Shown here in pieces: positions 16,229-25,087 of a DNA stretch of 34,294 nt. The notes under the pieces were generated by a model. The model did not search any database. It had not been told where the DNA came from and was given only the letters and a program-made list of their open reading frames with translations. This stretch comes from Hyphomicrobiales bacterium (GTDB lineage Bacteria; Pseudomonadota; Alphaproteobacteria; Rhizobiales; Rhizobiaceae), in the NCBI GenBank assembly GCA_900472785.1, contig UCJH01000097.1, positions 1 to 34,294 of the forward strand, given 5' to 3'. Position 1 is the stretch's first letter. Every line of letters starts with the position of its first letter. Position numbers and translations under genes: made by a program.

Positions 16229-16756
16229 TTATTTCACCAGATGCCCAAACGCAGCCACCACCTCTTCGTAGACGTTGCGCTTGAAAGGCACGATCAGGCC
16301 CGGCAGGTCATGCATCGGCTTCCAGGCCCATTCGTCGAATTCGGGCTCGTGGCCGCCGGGGGGCGGGTTGATGGCGATTTCGGTGTCGCTGCCTTCGAAG
16401 CGGAAGGCATACCAGCGCTGGGTCTGGCCGCGGTACTTGCCCTTGAGGCCGATGCCGATCAGATGTGGCGGCAGGTCGTAGTTGATCCAGCCTGGCGCTT
16501 CGGCCAGAAGCGAGACCGTTTTCATGCCGGTTTCCTCGTAAAGCTCGCGATAGGCGGCCTTCAGCGGGTCCTCGCCCTTGTCGATGCCGCCCTGCGGCAT
16601 CTGCCAGAGCTGCGCCGAGCCGTCATATTCGGAATTGCCGATCGGGATGCGGCGCCCGGCCCAGACGAGGCCGTCGCCGTTCAGCACCATGACGCCAACG
16701 CAGGGGCGGTAGGGCAAATCCTCCGCCTTGACCGGTTTTGTCTTGTCCTTGCCCAT
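16229..16756 (-). CDS. rppH: RNA pyrophosphohydrolase (Nudix)
   Basis: RppH removes pyrophosphate from the 5' end of triphosphorylated mRNA, which starts RNase E-dependent decay. The 175-residue protein has the full Nudix box in [23 protein letters not shown] (about residues 56-78; REx2EExG core). Before it come [13 protein letters not shown] and QLWQMPQGG; after it [13 protein letters not shown] and EFDEWAWKP, all typical of RppH. ATG 16756 lies 57 bp after the deacetylase gene on the same strand, so cotranscription is likely. Confidence 0.95.
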   Translation of the reverse strand: MGKDKTKPVKAEDLPYRPCVGVMVLNGDGLVWAGRRIPIGNSEYDGSAQLWQMPQGGIDKGEDPLKAAYRELYEETGMKTVSLLAEAPGWINYDLPPHLIGIGLKGKYRGQTQRWYAFRFEGSDTEIAINPPPGGHEPEFDEWAWKPMHDLPGLIVPFKRNVYEEVVAAFGHLVK

Positions 16757-16813
16757 GCAAATGCCCCTCGATGATTTGCTTTCACGCCGCCGCTGCGCCT
16801 GTCGAGCGGCAGT

Positions 16814-18031
16814 CTATTGCTGTTGCGGATCCTTGACGAGGGCCGAGACGCCAACGAATTCGATGCCGCGCGTGCCGGCCTCGTCCATCCATTGCGCCAC
16901 AGCGCCGACGCTCTCATCGAAGGCAGAGGCGACGCCGATGGCCTGGCCGTTCTTGCGGGCGATCCGTTCCAGTTCGTCGAGCTTGCGCAGGATGGCGATG
17001 CGTTCCAGCTGGCCATCGACCACGAGATCGGCAAAGCCATGCGGCACGCCGATTGTGTCCGCCAGCGTGCCGGTCAAAGATTGTGACGACGTGCCGTCGT
17101 CGAGAAACAACAGGCCGCGCTTGGCCAGATCGCGCATCACCGGTTCCAGCGCGTCGGCATTGGAGAGGAATTGGCCGCCGAGGAAATTCATGATGCCGGT
17201 GTAATTGGTGATCTGCGCCAGCGAATAGTGCAGTTCGGCGAGATTTCTTGCTGCGCTTGGCCCAGTGCGCAGGGTGTGCGGTCCGGGATTGTTATCCGGA
17301 TAATCGAATGGTTCCATCGGAACCTGCAGCAGGATTTCATGCCCGTCGCGCCGGGCTTCCTGCATCCAGCGCTGCAGGCTGTTGCCGGTGGCAGCAAAGC
17401 CAAGCGTCACTTCCTCGGACAGGTCGCGAATGGCTTTCTGCGTCCCCGTCTGGCTGAGGCCAAGGCCACCGACGACCAGCGCGATGCGGACGCCGCGCGC
17501 ACCGGACCAGGGCCGCGCATACTGGTCCATCGGCCGTTCGCCGTTCGCGCCGATGATCGGCAATCGGCCCTCAGGGGTGTCCTCAAGCAGCGCGTCGTTC
17601 GGCAGGGCCGCCACGCGCGGATCCTGGCCTTTCTGCCTGTTGACCTCGATCAGGGCCGGTCCGTCGCCGCTGCGCTGGCCGGGACTGAACTTGGTGATGA
17701 TCGAGCCGTCTTCGGTGAGCGTCTTTTCGACATTGGCGCCGGAAAGCGCGCCGCTTGTCGGCAAGGCCTGCGGCTTGCCGCCTGCGTCGTCGGGCCTGGT
17801 TGCGTCGGCGATCTTGTCGGGCGCAGCCATCGGGACGGCCTCTGCCACTTCCTCCGGTTGCTCCGTTTGCCGGAGCCCTGTCGGGGCAAGCGCCGCCCAT
17901 GTGGAAAGGCCGGCAAGGGCAATCACCCCGAGGCCGACAAGCATGCGCCCGGCTGTCAGGACGGGTTTCCTGCCGCCCTGCGCTTTCGTCTTGCGGTTCT
18001 GTCCAAGGGGGGCGTTGAGATCTGTTCCCAA
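16814..18031 (-). CDS. Divergent polysaccharide deacetylase family protein
   Basis: A 405-residue protein with one N-terminal membrane anchor (LTAGRMLVGLGVIALAGLSTWAALAP, about 24-49), a long Pro/Ala/acidic linker to about residue 165, and a PF04748 (YibQ-like) domain to the end. Domain motifs include RIALVVGGLGLSQTGTQ, ILLQVPMEPFDYPDNNPGP, GIMNFLGG and GLLFLDDGTSS. Where classical deacetylases and many YibQ proteins have an Asp pair (xIDDxG), this reads VVGGLG, so catalysis is doubtful. The start is TTG 18031 with AGAGG upstream. It follows ctpA beyond a strong terminator and precedes rppH. An envelope role is inferred from its anchor and neighbours. Confidence 0.88.
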   Translation of the reverse strand: MGTDLNAPLGQNRKTKAQGGRKPVLTAGRMLVGLGVIALAGLSTWAALAPTGLRQTEQPEEVAEAVPMAAPDKIADATRPDDAGGKPQALPTSGALSGANVEKTLTEDGSIITKFSPGQRSGDGPALIEVNRQKGQDPRVAALPNDALLEDTPEGRLPIIGANGERPMDQYARPWSGARGVRIALVVGGLGLSQTGTQKAIRDLSEEVTLGFAATGNSLQRWMQEARRDGHEILLQVPMEPFDYPDNNPGPHTLRTGPSAARNLAELHYSLAQITNYTGIMNFLGGQFLSNADALEPVMRDLAKRGLLFLDDGTSSQSLTGTLADTIGVPHGFADLVVDGQLERIAILRKLDELERIARKNGQAIGVASAFDESVGAVAQWMDEAGTRGIEFVGVSALVKDPQQQ

Positions 18032-18092
18032 GAAGGGCCTCTGTGATCGGACGGGTTGCCGGCTTCGCGCGCCATCAGGCGCCTATGCGGAG

Positions 18093-18130
18093 AATCAAAT
18101 CCGCCGCCGGACGCTGGTCCGGCGGCGGAT
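18093..18130 (-). terminator. Terminator after ctpA
   Basis: A perfect 14-bp stem (18099-18112 with 18117-18130, loop of four) reads into ATTTGATT on the minus strand. The stem is very strong but the T tract is short and interrupted, so some read-through into the deacetylase gene is possible. Confidence 0.75.
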
Positions 18131-18169
18131 AGTCAAACTTGCGTGCCAAACGTCCGGCACGGCCTTTCG

Positions 18170-19492
18170 TCAGGGCTGCAATTCAGCCTTCTGCGGGTTG
18201 GCCGGGAAGGCCGGGTCGCTCTTCTTGCCGCGCAGCAGGTCGAGCGCGTAGTTGAGCTGCAGGTCGTCCTTGGCTTCCGGCGGCACATAGGCGACGGAGC
18301 CGGAGCCTTCCTCGTTTTCGCTCTGGCCCTTGATATGGCCGCGCAGGCTGGATTCGCTGGTGGTTTCGACCTTGCCGAGAAGTTCCGGCGGCAGCGGCTG
18401 TTCGACCTTGATGTCCGGGGTGATGCCCGTGCCCTGGATCGATTTGCCCGACGGCGTGTAGTAGAGCGCCGTCGTCAGGCGAAGCGCACCGGCCTCGCCG
18501 AGCGGGATAATCGTCTGGACGGAACCCTTGCCGAAGGAGCGGGTGCCGAGAACGGTTGCCCGCTTCAGGTCCTGAAGCGCACCGGCGACGATTTCGGAAG
18601 CCGATGCCGAACCGCCATTGACCATGACGATGACCGGCTTGCCGTCGACCAGGTCGCCCGGCGTGGCGTTGAAGCGGCGCGTTTCGTCGGCATTGCGGCC
18701 GCGGGTCGAGACGACTTCACCCCGGTCGAGGAATGCGTCGGAGACGTTGATCGCCTGGTCGAGCAGGCCGCCCGGATTGAGGCGCAGGTCAAGGACGTAA
18801 CCCTTGAGCTTGTCGGCCGGAACCTGGGCCTTGATCTTCTCGATGCCGGCCTTCAGGTCGTCATAGGTCTTTTCGGTGAAGGAGATCACGCGCAGATAAC
18901 CGACATCACCCTCGACGCGGAACTTGACGGCGCGGACGGCGATGATGTCGCGCACGATCGTCAGTTCGATCGGCTTTTCGGCGCCCTTGCGCAGGATGGT
19001 GAGCTTGATCGCCGCGCCGACGGCGCCGCGCATCTTGTCGACCGCTTCCTCGAGCTTCAGGCCGCGCACGTCCTGGCCGTCGATCTTCGAGATGAAGTCG
19101 CCGGCAAGCACGCCGGCCTTTGCGGCAGGCGTATCGTCGATCGGGCTGGTGACCTTGACGAGCTCGTCTTCCATCGTCACCTCGATGCCGAGGCCGCCGA
19201 ATTCGCCGCGCGTCTGGGTGCGCATGTCTTCGGCATCGGTCGCATTCATGTAGCTCGAATGCGGATCAAGCGAGGAGAGCATCCCGTTGATGGCGTTCTC
19301 GATCAGCTTGTCATCCTGCGGCGGCGTCACATATTGGGCGCGCACCCGCTCGAAGACATCGCCGAAGATCGACAATTCCCGATAGGTCGACGGATTGGCC
19401 GCGACGGCGGGTACGGAGGCGGAATAAACCACGCCCATGGCGGTCGCACCCATCAGTGCCCCGACCAGAACAAGTGAAGCCCTACGAATCAT
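18170..19492 (-). CDS. ctpA: Carboxy-terminal processing protease (S41 family)
   Basis: CtpA is a periplasmic PDZ-regulated serine protease that trims envelope proteins, including peptidoglycan hydrolases in several species. The 440-residue protein has a signal/anchor (ASLVLVGALMGATAMGVVYS), a PDZ domain (about 85-170; GGLGIEVTMEDELVKVTSP), and the S41 core with LRLNPGGLLDQA, the nucleophile Ser in VNGGSASASEIVAGAL and the general-base Lys in GTRSFGKGSVQ. ATG 19492 has GGAAAGG upstream and gives a signal peptide at the N terminus; the frame is open to 19651, but that part lies inside envC. It overlaps the envC stop by 11 bp, so the pair is coupled. Confidence 0.95.
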   Translation of the reverse strand: MIRRASLVLVGALMGATAMGVVYSASVPAVAANPSTYRELSIFGDVFERVRAQYVTPPQDDKLIENAINGMLSSLDPHSSYMNATDAEDMRTQTRGEFGGLGIEVTMEDELVKVTSPIDDTPAAKAGVLAGDFISKIDGQDVRGLKLEEAVDKMRGAVGAAIKLTILRKGAEKPIELTIVRDIIAVRAVKFRVEGDVGYLRVISFTEKTYDDLKAGIEKIKAQVPADKLKGYVLDLRLNPGGLLDQAINVSDAFLDRGEVVSTRGRNADETRRFNATPGDLVDGKPVIVMVNGGSASASEIVAGALQDLKRATVLGTRSFGKGSVQTIIPLGEAGALRLTTALYYTPSGKSIQGTGITPDIKVEQPLPPELLGKVETTSESSLRGHIKGQSENEEGSGSVAYVPPEAKDDLQLNYALDLLRGKKSDPAFPANPQKAELQP

Positions 19493-20915
19493 TGCGTGCC
19501 TTTCCGGTGTCTGCTGCGGTCCACCAGGGTTGGGAATCAACCGGTTTTCCGTCTTTCCTGAATTCAATGTAAAGCGTTGGCCGGTCTGTTTCCAGCGCCA
19601 ATGCTGTGGCACTTGCCACTCTTTTTGCGCCCATCGCCGCCAGCGGCTCACCGGCTACGACGAATTGCCCCTGCTGGACCGTGACCCCCTCCATGCCCGA
19701 CAGCACGATATGATAGCCATCGCCGGGATTGAGAATGATCATCTGCCCATAACTGCGGAATGTTCCTGCAAAGACGATCCAGCCATCCGCCGGCGCCGTC
19801 ACCAGCGCTCCGGCGTTCGTTTCAAGCATCATGCCCTGCAGCGCATGCCCGGTGCCGTCCGCATCGCCGAACCGGCGGAGAATGGAGCCTGCCGCGGGAA
19901 AGACCAGCTTTTTCTGCAAATCGGAAAATGCATATGCGGGTGCAATGCGGTTTTTGTCGGGCACGGAATTGCGGGCAAGCTCGCGTGCCTGTTCACGCTG
20001 CGCCTCGGTCATCTTCAGGCGGGCTTCCTCTTCAGCGCGGGCGGCGGCGGCGGCATCGCGCACAGAGGCGATTTCGGTTTCGAGCGAGCCGATCAGGCCT
20101 TCGAGACTGACCGCCTGATTGGCCAGCTCCTCCGCCTTTCGGCGCTCGGAGGCGAGTTCGCTCGTGCTTTGCTGCTTGAGCTTCTGTTTTTCCGCGATCA
20201 GCAGCGTCATGCGCCGCTCTTCCTCGAGGCTCGCGGTCATCGCGCCGGCAAGCGCGTCTTTCTGCGCGGTGATATCGCGGCGCACACCCGCCAGGGCTTT
20301 CAGGTCGGCCGCCAGATTTTCGGTCTCGTGGCGAATGCCGGGCACGACGGCACCGAGAAGAATGGCGCTGCGCACGGAGGAGAGGGCATCTTCGGGCGTG
20401 ACGAGTAGGGCCGGCGGCGGATTGCGACCCATGCGCTGGAGCGCCGCCAGCACTTCGGCGAGGACGCCGCGGCGCGCCCGCAGCGAGGCGTGAACGGCAT
20501 CTTCCTTGCCGCGCAGGCCCTGCAGCTGCTTTTCGCCGTCGACGATCTGTTGCTCGAGCGCCTTGCGTTTGCCGGCGGATTCGACGATCGCGGCGCGAAG
20601 CGTTTCGCTGGTCTTTTCGAGATCCGCGATGCTGGCCTCGAGCTGTGCCGCCTTGTCCTTGGAAAGGGTGATCGATTTCGACAGCGCTTCCAGTTCGCTG
20701 CGGGTGCTGTTGCGCTTCAGGGCAAGAGAAGCGGCGGGATCGGCAAGGGGCTTTGCCGTCGTGTCGGCCGGTTGTGCAGCCCGGTCGGTCGTCGGTGTCT
20801 GGGCTGCCACATCGGCTGACAGAAAGGCGGCTGCCGCAAGGCCGGCATACAGAAGCCATCGGCCGTTTCCGGCCGGCCTGTCTGCCGCGATGCGTTTGCT
20901 TGCCCCGTCCGTCAT
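19482..20915 (-). CDS. envC: Murein hydrolase activator EnvC (LytM/M23 domain)
   Basis: EnvC-type proteins sit in the periplasm and activate cell-wall amidases during division. The 477-residue protein has an N-terminal signal (RWLLYAGLAAAAFLSADVAA, about 19-38), long coiled coils (about 65-290, rich in E/K/L/A) and a C-terminal LytM domain (about 325-465; GWIVFAGTFRSYGQMIILNPG). The zinc ligands of active M23 peptidases are not kept: the HxxxD site reads HALQGMMLE and the HxH site YHIVLS. This agrees with an activator rather than an enzyme. Tight overlap with ctpA suggests that cleavage or turnover of amidase systems is coordinated. Confidence 0.92.
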   Translation of the reverse strand: MTDGASKRIAADRPAGNGRWLLYAGLAAAAFLSADVAAQTPTTDRAAQPADTTAKPLADPAASLALKRNSTRSELEALSKSITLSKDKAAQLEASIADLEKTSETLRAAIVESAGKRKALEQQIVDGEKQLQGLRGKEDAVHASLRARRGVLAEVLAALQRMGRNPPPALLVTPEDALSSVRSAILLGAVVPGIRHETENLAADLKALAGVRRDITAQKDALAGAMTASLEEERRMTLLIAEKQKLKQQSTSELASERRKAEELANQAVSLEGLIGSLETEIASVRDAAAAARAEEEARLKMTEAQREQARELARNSVPDKNRIAPAYAFSDLQKKLVFPAAGSILRRFGDADGTGHALQGMMLETNAGALVTAPADGWIVFAGTFRSYGQMIILNPGDGYHIVLSGMEGVTVQQGQFVVAGEPLAAMGAKRVASATALALETDRPTLYIEFRKDGKPVDSQPWWTAADTGKARNDS

Positions 20916-21062
20916 TCCGCCAATCTGTCGCCGCCATAGCTTCAGCGCGAATCTACGCTGATTTGGCCCGCTTCACCAATGACCATCCGCAAGGATTGCG
21001 GCGGGTCCGTGGCAGGAAAAAGCACATTTCGGTGATGGCGGACCGTTTTGTGGCAAAACCGT

Positions 21063-23204
21063 TCAAGCCGAGGCGCGAAGGGCGATGTCCGGTTGAGCGT
21101 CCTCTGCCCGCATGATGCGGTTCAGCTGATCTAGCGCCAGGGCTGCGAAACCTTGCAGGAGTTCGTGTTCGCCATCGGAAAATGCGAGACGCGGCGTCGG
21201 GTCGATGATGCAGAGCGTGCCGAGCACGATCCCCGTGTCGGGATCGCGCAGCGGCGCGCCGGCATAGAAACGAATATAGGGCGCACCTGTCACCAGGGGG
21301 TTGCCGGCAAAACGAACGTCGCGTGCGGTGTCGGGAACGATGAATGTCTCGCTGCCGCCAAGGGCATGGGCGCAGAAGGAAACGTCGCGGGTGGTGGAAT
21401 CAGCATCCAGGCCGACCTTGCCGACGAAGACTTGATCGGCCGTATCGACCAGCGACACCAGGGCTGTTTTCGTTCCGAATGCCTTGGCCGCCATCCGGGC
21501 GATCCGATCGAGGGCTACCCGGTCCTCCGCCGAGATCATCGCCAGGGCGGTCCTGACGCGCTCTGCGCGAAGTGCCTCGTTTTCCGGAAGTCGCGCAGGA
21601 ATGCCCGTCTGAAGACATTCGCCGGTGACGACGCGGTTTCGCCCGCTGCGCTTGGCGCCGTAGAGCGCGGCATCTGCGATGGCCACCAGGTCGGATGGTT
21701 CGGAGGGTGAACCGGCCAGTCCCGGCCGTCCGGTCGCGGTTCCGAGGCTGGCGGTAACCAGGCCGCTATCGCTGCGCGCATGGGCAATGGCGAGCGCTTC
21801 GATCGCAAAGCGGACCTCTTCGGCGATCGCTGCCACGCCGGCCTCGTCCGTATCCGGCAGGATCAGGCCGATTTCCTCCCCACCATAACGCGCCGCGATA
21901 TCCGCCGGGCGCTTGAGATGCGCCTGGATTGCTTGTGTGATCAGCCGAAGACAATCGTCGCCAGCTTGATGTCCGTAGAGATCGTTGAAGAATTTGAAGC
22001 GGTCGACATCGATCATCACGACAGACAGCGGTGTGTTTCGCCGTTTGGCGCGGGCAAATTCGGCTTCGAGTACGGTGTCGAAGCGGCGGCGGTTGAAAAG
22101 CCCTGTCAGGCCGTCCACATGCGCCAGCGTGCGGTAGCGGCTCTCGCTGCGCTTGCGCCGGCGCAGCTCGATGCCCAGCAGAAGAGACAGGAAGACGACG
22201 CAGCCGGCAAGCACCGCGAAGAAGATCGAGGTTGTGATGGCGAGTTGCTTCCAGCCGCCGTAGATATCGGCGACGGAAAGTCCGACGGAAATGACCAGTG
22301 GCAGGTTGCCGATTTTCCTGGCGCTGAAGAGACGCTCGACGCCATCGACGGGAGACAGTGCCGAAAACGGCCTGGCTTCGGTCATCAGCTGCCAGAAGAC
22401 CGGCGCTGCGATGTAGTTTTTCCCGATCATGCCTTCGGTCGAGGGTGCGCGCAGAAGCAGCGTCCCGTCTGTTCCGTAAAGGCTGATCGATCCATGTTCG
22501 CCGAGATCCAGAGATCGGAACAGATCGTCGAAGCTCGACAGGCGCAGGGAAAAGGCAATCACGCCGGCGAAGCGGCCATCGCTGCCGGTGATGCGCCGGC
22601 TCATCATCACGACCCTCTCGTTGAGCGGTGAGAGGCTCACGGTCTTTGCCGTGAAAAGCCGATCCTCCGTGGTGCGTTCATGCGTGAAGAAGAAGGGTTC
22701 GTTGGCGAGGTTGTCGGGAATGCGGATGCCCGTTTCGGAGCGCAGGATCAGGGCGCCGCGCCTGTCGAGGATGTAGATTTCGCCAAGTCCTGCTGCGAGA
22801 GGCGTATCGCCGAGGATGGCGCGGCGGCGCTGGGGGTCAAACCTGAAGTCGGCCCTGGCGGCCACCAGCTCGCGCACGGACATCAGTGTCCGGTCGATGC
22901 CCTGGAAGGTTTGCAGGACGTCGCGCTGCACCGAGGTCGTCAGGTTGAGGGTGGAAATCTCCGCCTGTTTCCAGTCCCGATGCCGCTGGTCGATCAAAAG
23001 GAAGCTGAACAGCGCGGTGAAACCGGAAAGAATGACCAGCAACAGCCCGATCCAGCCGAAACGGATGATATGCCGGCGGGAAGACCGGTTGGTCAGGGCG
23101 CGGAAAAGGCTGTTCAAAAAATGCCATCCTTCAGTGGACGCCTGCCGTTGTCGATTGCCGCTCAGTGCGCAACCTCCTGCCGGCCGTGTTTCTTCGAGGG
23201 ACAT
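21063..23204 (-). CDS. Membrane diguanylate cyclase: Cache-like sensor, GGDEF, GAF
   Basis: GGDEF proteins make cyclic-di-GMP, which promotes sessile life. The 713-residue protein has two membrane spans (about 49-71 and 321-345) around a periplasmic Cache-like sensor (IYILDRRGALILRSETG). A GGDEF domain (about 356-527) follows and a GAF domain (about 555-697; FVGKVGLD, SFCAHAL, YAGAPLRDPDTGIVLGTLCIID). The active-site motif is RYGGEEI: both Gly and both acidic residues remain, but the last Phe is Ile. The product-binding RxxD site (RPAD) lies five residues before GGEE, so feedback inhibition is likely. A GAF domain after GGDEF is unusual. It seems to be transcribed alone; ATG 23204 has no good ribosome-binding site, so the start may be further inside. 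Confidence 0.92.
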   Translation of the reverse strand: MSLEETRPAGGCALSGNRQRQASTEGWHFLNSLFRALTNRSSRRHIIRFGWIGLLLVILSGFTALFSFLLIDQRHRDWKQAEISTLNLTTSVQRDVLQTFQGIDRTLMSVRELVAARADFRFDPQRRRAILGDTPLAAGLGEIYILDRRGALILRSETGIRIPDNLANEPFFFTHERTTEDRLFTAKTVSLSPLNERVVMMSRRITGSDGRFAGVIAFSLRLSSFDDLFRSLDLGEHGSISLYGTDGTLLLRAPSTEGMIGKNYIAAPVFWQLMTEARPFSALSPVDGVERLFSARKIGNLPLVISVGLSVADIYGGWKQLAITTSIFFAVLAGCVVFLSLLLGIELRRRKRSESRYRTLAHVDGLTGLFNRRRFDTVLEAEFARAKRRNTPLSVVMIDVDRFKFFNDLYGHQAGDDCLRLITQAIQAHLKRPADIAARYGGEEIGLILPDTDEAGVAAIAEEVRFAIEALAIAHARSDSGLVTASLGTATGRPGLAGSPSEPSDLVAIADAALYGAKRSGRNRVVTGECLQTGIPARLPENEALRAERVRTALAMISAEDRVALDRIARMAAKAFGTKTALVSLVDTADQVFVGKVGLDADSTTRDVSFCAHALGGSETFIVPDTARDVRFAGNPLVTGAPYIRFYAGAPLRDPDTGIVLGTLCIIDPTPRLAFSDGEHELLQGFAALALDQLNRIMRAEDAQPDIALRASA

Positions 23205-23293
23205 GGTGCCGCACAGAAACAGACGATCATGCCTGCAAAATTACTGCGCCGACGATTAACGGCGGATTAGAGATGCCGCTCAAAACGCGGCGA

Positions 23294-23776
23294 TCAGGCG
23301 CGATGATAGGGATGGCCTGAAAGTATGGTTACGGCGCGGTAAAGCTGCTCGGCGATCAGGATGCGCACGAGCTGGTGCGGCCAGGTCATCTTGCCCAGAC
23401 ACAGGACGGCATCGGCCTTTGCGTGAAACTGGGGGTCGAGACCGTCGGCGCCGCCGATTACCAGCGTCAGGTCGCGCTTGCCGTTGTCGCGGAACGTTCC
23501 GATCATTGTGGCGAAGGCTTCGGAATCCATGGCTTTCCCGCGCTCGTCGAGCAGGATCAGCACGCCGGCATCGGGCAGGGCTTTTTCAAGCTGCGCGGCT
23601 TCCTCGCGCTTGCGGGTCTCGGCGCTCGAGGCACGGCTTTCGGCAAGCTCAAGCACGCGGGATATTTCCAGCCCGATCGCGGGGCCGGCCTTGGCGAAGC
23701 GGTCCAGATAACGCGCCGCGAGTTCCTTCTCCGGGCCGGCCTTGAGGCGCCCGACAGCAAAAAGGCCAACCCGCAT
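23294..23776 (-). CDS. rlmH: 23S rRNA (pseudouridine1915-N3)-methyltransferase
   Basis: RlmH methylates pseudouridine 1915 in helix 69 of 23S rRNA in assembled ribosomes, using S-adenosylmethionine. The 160-residue SPOUT protein has the family start MRVGLFAVGRLKAGPE, LILLDERGKAMDSE, the knot motif LVIGGADGLDP and the terminal EQLYRAVTILSGHPYHRA. It follows rsfS by 156 bp in the same orientation, the common alphaproteobacterial order. Confidence 0.97.
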   Translation of the reverse strand: MRVGLFAVGRLKAGPEKELAARYLDRFAKAGPAIGLEISRVLELAESRASSAETRKREEAAQLEKALPDAGVLILLDERGKAMDSEAFATMIGTFRDNGKRDLTLVIGGADGLDPQFHAKADAVLCLGKMTWPHQLVRILIAEQLYRAVTILSGHPYHRA

Positions 23777-23932
23777 CGCTCAATCCGATTCTTCGCAAAA
23801 AACCTGCTCTCCGGCGGGCGAAAATCGCCGCTGGCAGGTACACAATTCTATCCACGCCCGGGATGTCATCCAATCGCCGGGTGTCTTGCATCCATCCTCA
23901 ACGGGAAGCCTGTCCCGCCGATGTTGGTTGCG

Positions 23933-24346
23933 TCAGTGCAGCGTGCCGTCTTCCATGTCCGGAGCAGCCCACATCTTTTCGATGTTGTAGAACTCGCGGA
24001 TTTCGGGGCGGAACACATGAACGATGATGTCGCCACCGTCGATCAGGACCCAGTCGCCGGTCTCAAGGCCCTCGACACGGGCATTGCCGTATCCCTCGTC
24101 CTTCAGATCCGTGATCAGATGATCGGCGATTGCCATGACATGCCTGCTCGATCGCCCGGAGACAACGATCATGTAGTCTCCCAGCGCCGATTTTCCGGCA
24201 ATGTCGATGGTGACGATATCTTCTGCCTTTGAGTCCTCGAGGCTTTCGAGAACCAGCTTGAGCGCACGGTCGGCTGCGTCGTCGCGGCGGTCCGGGCTTT
24301 TCGGGAAGGTGCGTGCTGCATTTCCCTTTGCGTGTACTGTTGTCAG
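23933..24346 (-). CDS. rsfS: Ribosome silencing factor RsfS, likely CTG start
   Basis: RsfS binds protein L14 and keeps the 50S subunit from joining 30S when nutrients are short. Conserved motifs: DIAGKSALGDYMIVVSGRS, ARVEGLETGDWVLID, GDIIVHVFRPEIREFYNIEKMW. The first in-frame ATG (24172) would give only 79 residues and cut off the conserved first half. The frame is open up to a stop at 24434-24436 without ATG, GTG or TTG. A CTG at 24346-24344 lies six bases after AAAGGA and would give 137 residues beginning (M)TTVHAKGNAARTFPKSPDR, like the usual rhizobial N terminus. I therefore infer a CTG start. Lies 120 bp after nadD in the same operon. Confidence 0.88.
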   Translation of the reverse strand: MTTVHAKGNAARTFPKSPDRRDDAADRALKLVLESLEDSKAEDIVTIDIAGKSALGDYMIVVSGRSSRHVMAIADHLITDLKDEGYGNARVEGLETGDWVLIDGGDIIVHVFRPEIREFYNIEKMWAAPDMEDGTLH

Positions 24347-24466
24347 GGTTTTTCCTTTCCAAATGACAGAACAGGCACGAGGCGATTCGACTTTTTCGGA
24401 TCGACCCGCACACTGAATGTAGGCATCAAACCCTTAAGGTTTCAAGACGCGAGAAGTAAATGACGG

Positions 24467-25087
24467 TTAATGATCTTTGGCCCGCAACGCTGTCGAACTG
24501 AGTGCGGAACGCGGGCCGTGAATGAAGGTCCAGGCCGGCGCCTTGTGAAGAGCGAGGCGACCGGCATCGTCCTCGTCGACACGGGCGTAGTCGAAGGTTT
24601 TCGCCATTTTCGAGGAAAGGTAGGAAAGCGTGGCCCCCGGCCGGTCGATCACTGCGATCGGAAAGGTGCGGGCGATGGTCTGCCAGTCCTGCCAGCGGTG
24701 GAAATCCTTCAAATTGTCGGCCCCCATGATCCAGACGAACCGGATATCCCGGTTCTTCTCGCGGATCTTTTCCAGCGTCCGGGCCGTGTAGCTCTGACCG
24801 AGCGAAAGCTCGAAGGCGGTGACCTTGATGCGCGGATTGCGGGCGATCTTTTCGCTGAGTGCGATCCGCTCTGCCAGCGGCGCAAGATTGCTTCTGCTTT
24901 TCAGCGGGTTGCCGGGCGTCACCATCCACCACAGCTGGTCGAGCGCCAAACGCCGCAAAGCGATTTCGGCCACCAGGCCATGGCCGTCATGGGGCGGATT
25001 GAACGAGCCTCCGAAAAGACCCACCGTCATTCCGCTTTCGACATGCGGCATCCGGAGATAGGGCTGCTTCACGTCGTCGGTTGACAC
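24467..25087 (-). CDS. nadD: Nicotinate-nucleotide adenylyltransferase
   Basis: NadD adenylates nicotinate mononucleotide in NAD biosynthesis. The protein (206 residues from the longest start) has the nucleotidyltransferase motif GLFGGSFNPPHDGHG near residue 23, FVWIMGADNLKDFHRW in the centre and SALSSTALR at the end (the SSTxxR motif). The GTG at 25087 directly follows the proA stop, giving translational coupling, but its ribosome-binding site is weak. ATG at 25051 or 25030 are possible alternatives, closer to the usual N terminus. Confidence 0.95.
   Translation of the reverse strand: MSTDDVKQPYLRMPHVESGMTVGLFGGSFNPPHDGHGLVAEIALRRLALDQLWWMVTPGNPLKSRSNLAPLAERIALSEKIARNPRIKVTAFELSLGQSYTARTLEKIREKNRDIRFVWIMGADNLKDFHRWQDWQTIARTFPIAVIDRPGATLSYLSSKMAKTFDYARVDEDDAGRLALHKAPAWTFIHGPRSALSSTALRAKDH

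Noticed and set aside
18056-19477. 473-codon plus-strand ORF opposite ctpA
   Set aside because: ctpA has all catalytic motifs on the minus strand; the plus ORF is a high-GC shadow.
23933-24172. rsfS starting at ATG 24172
   Set aside because: It would remove the conserved N-terminal half that is encoded directly upstream in frame.
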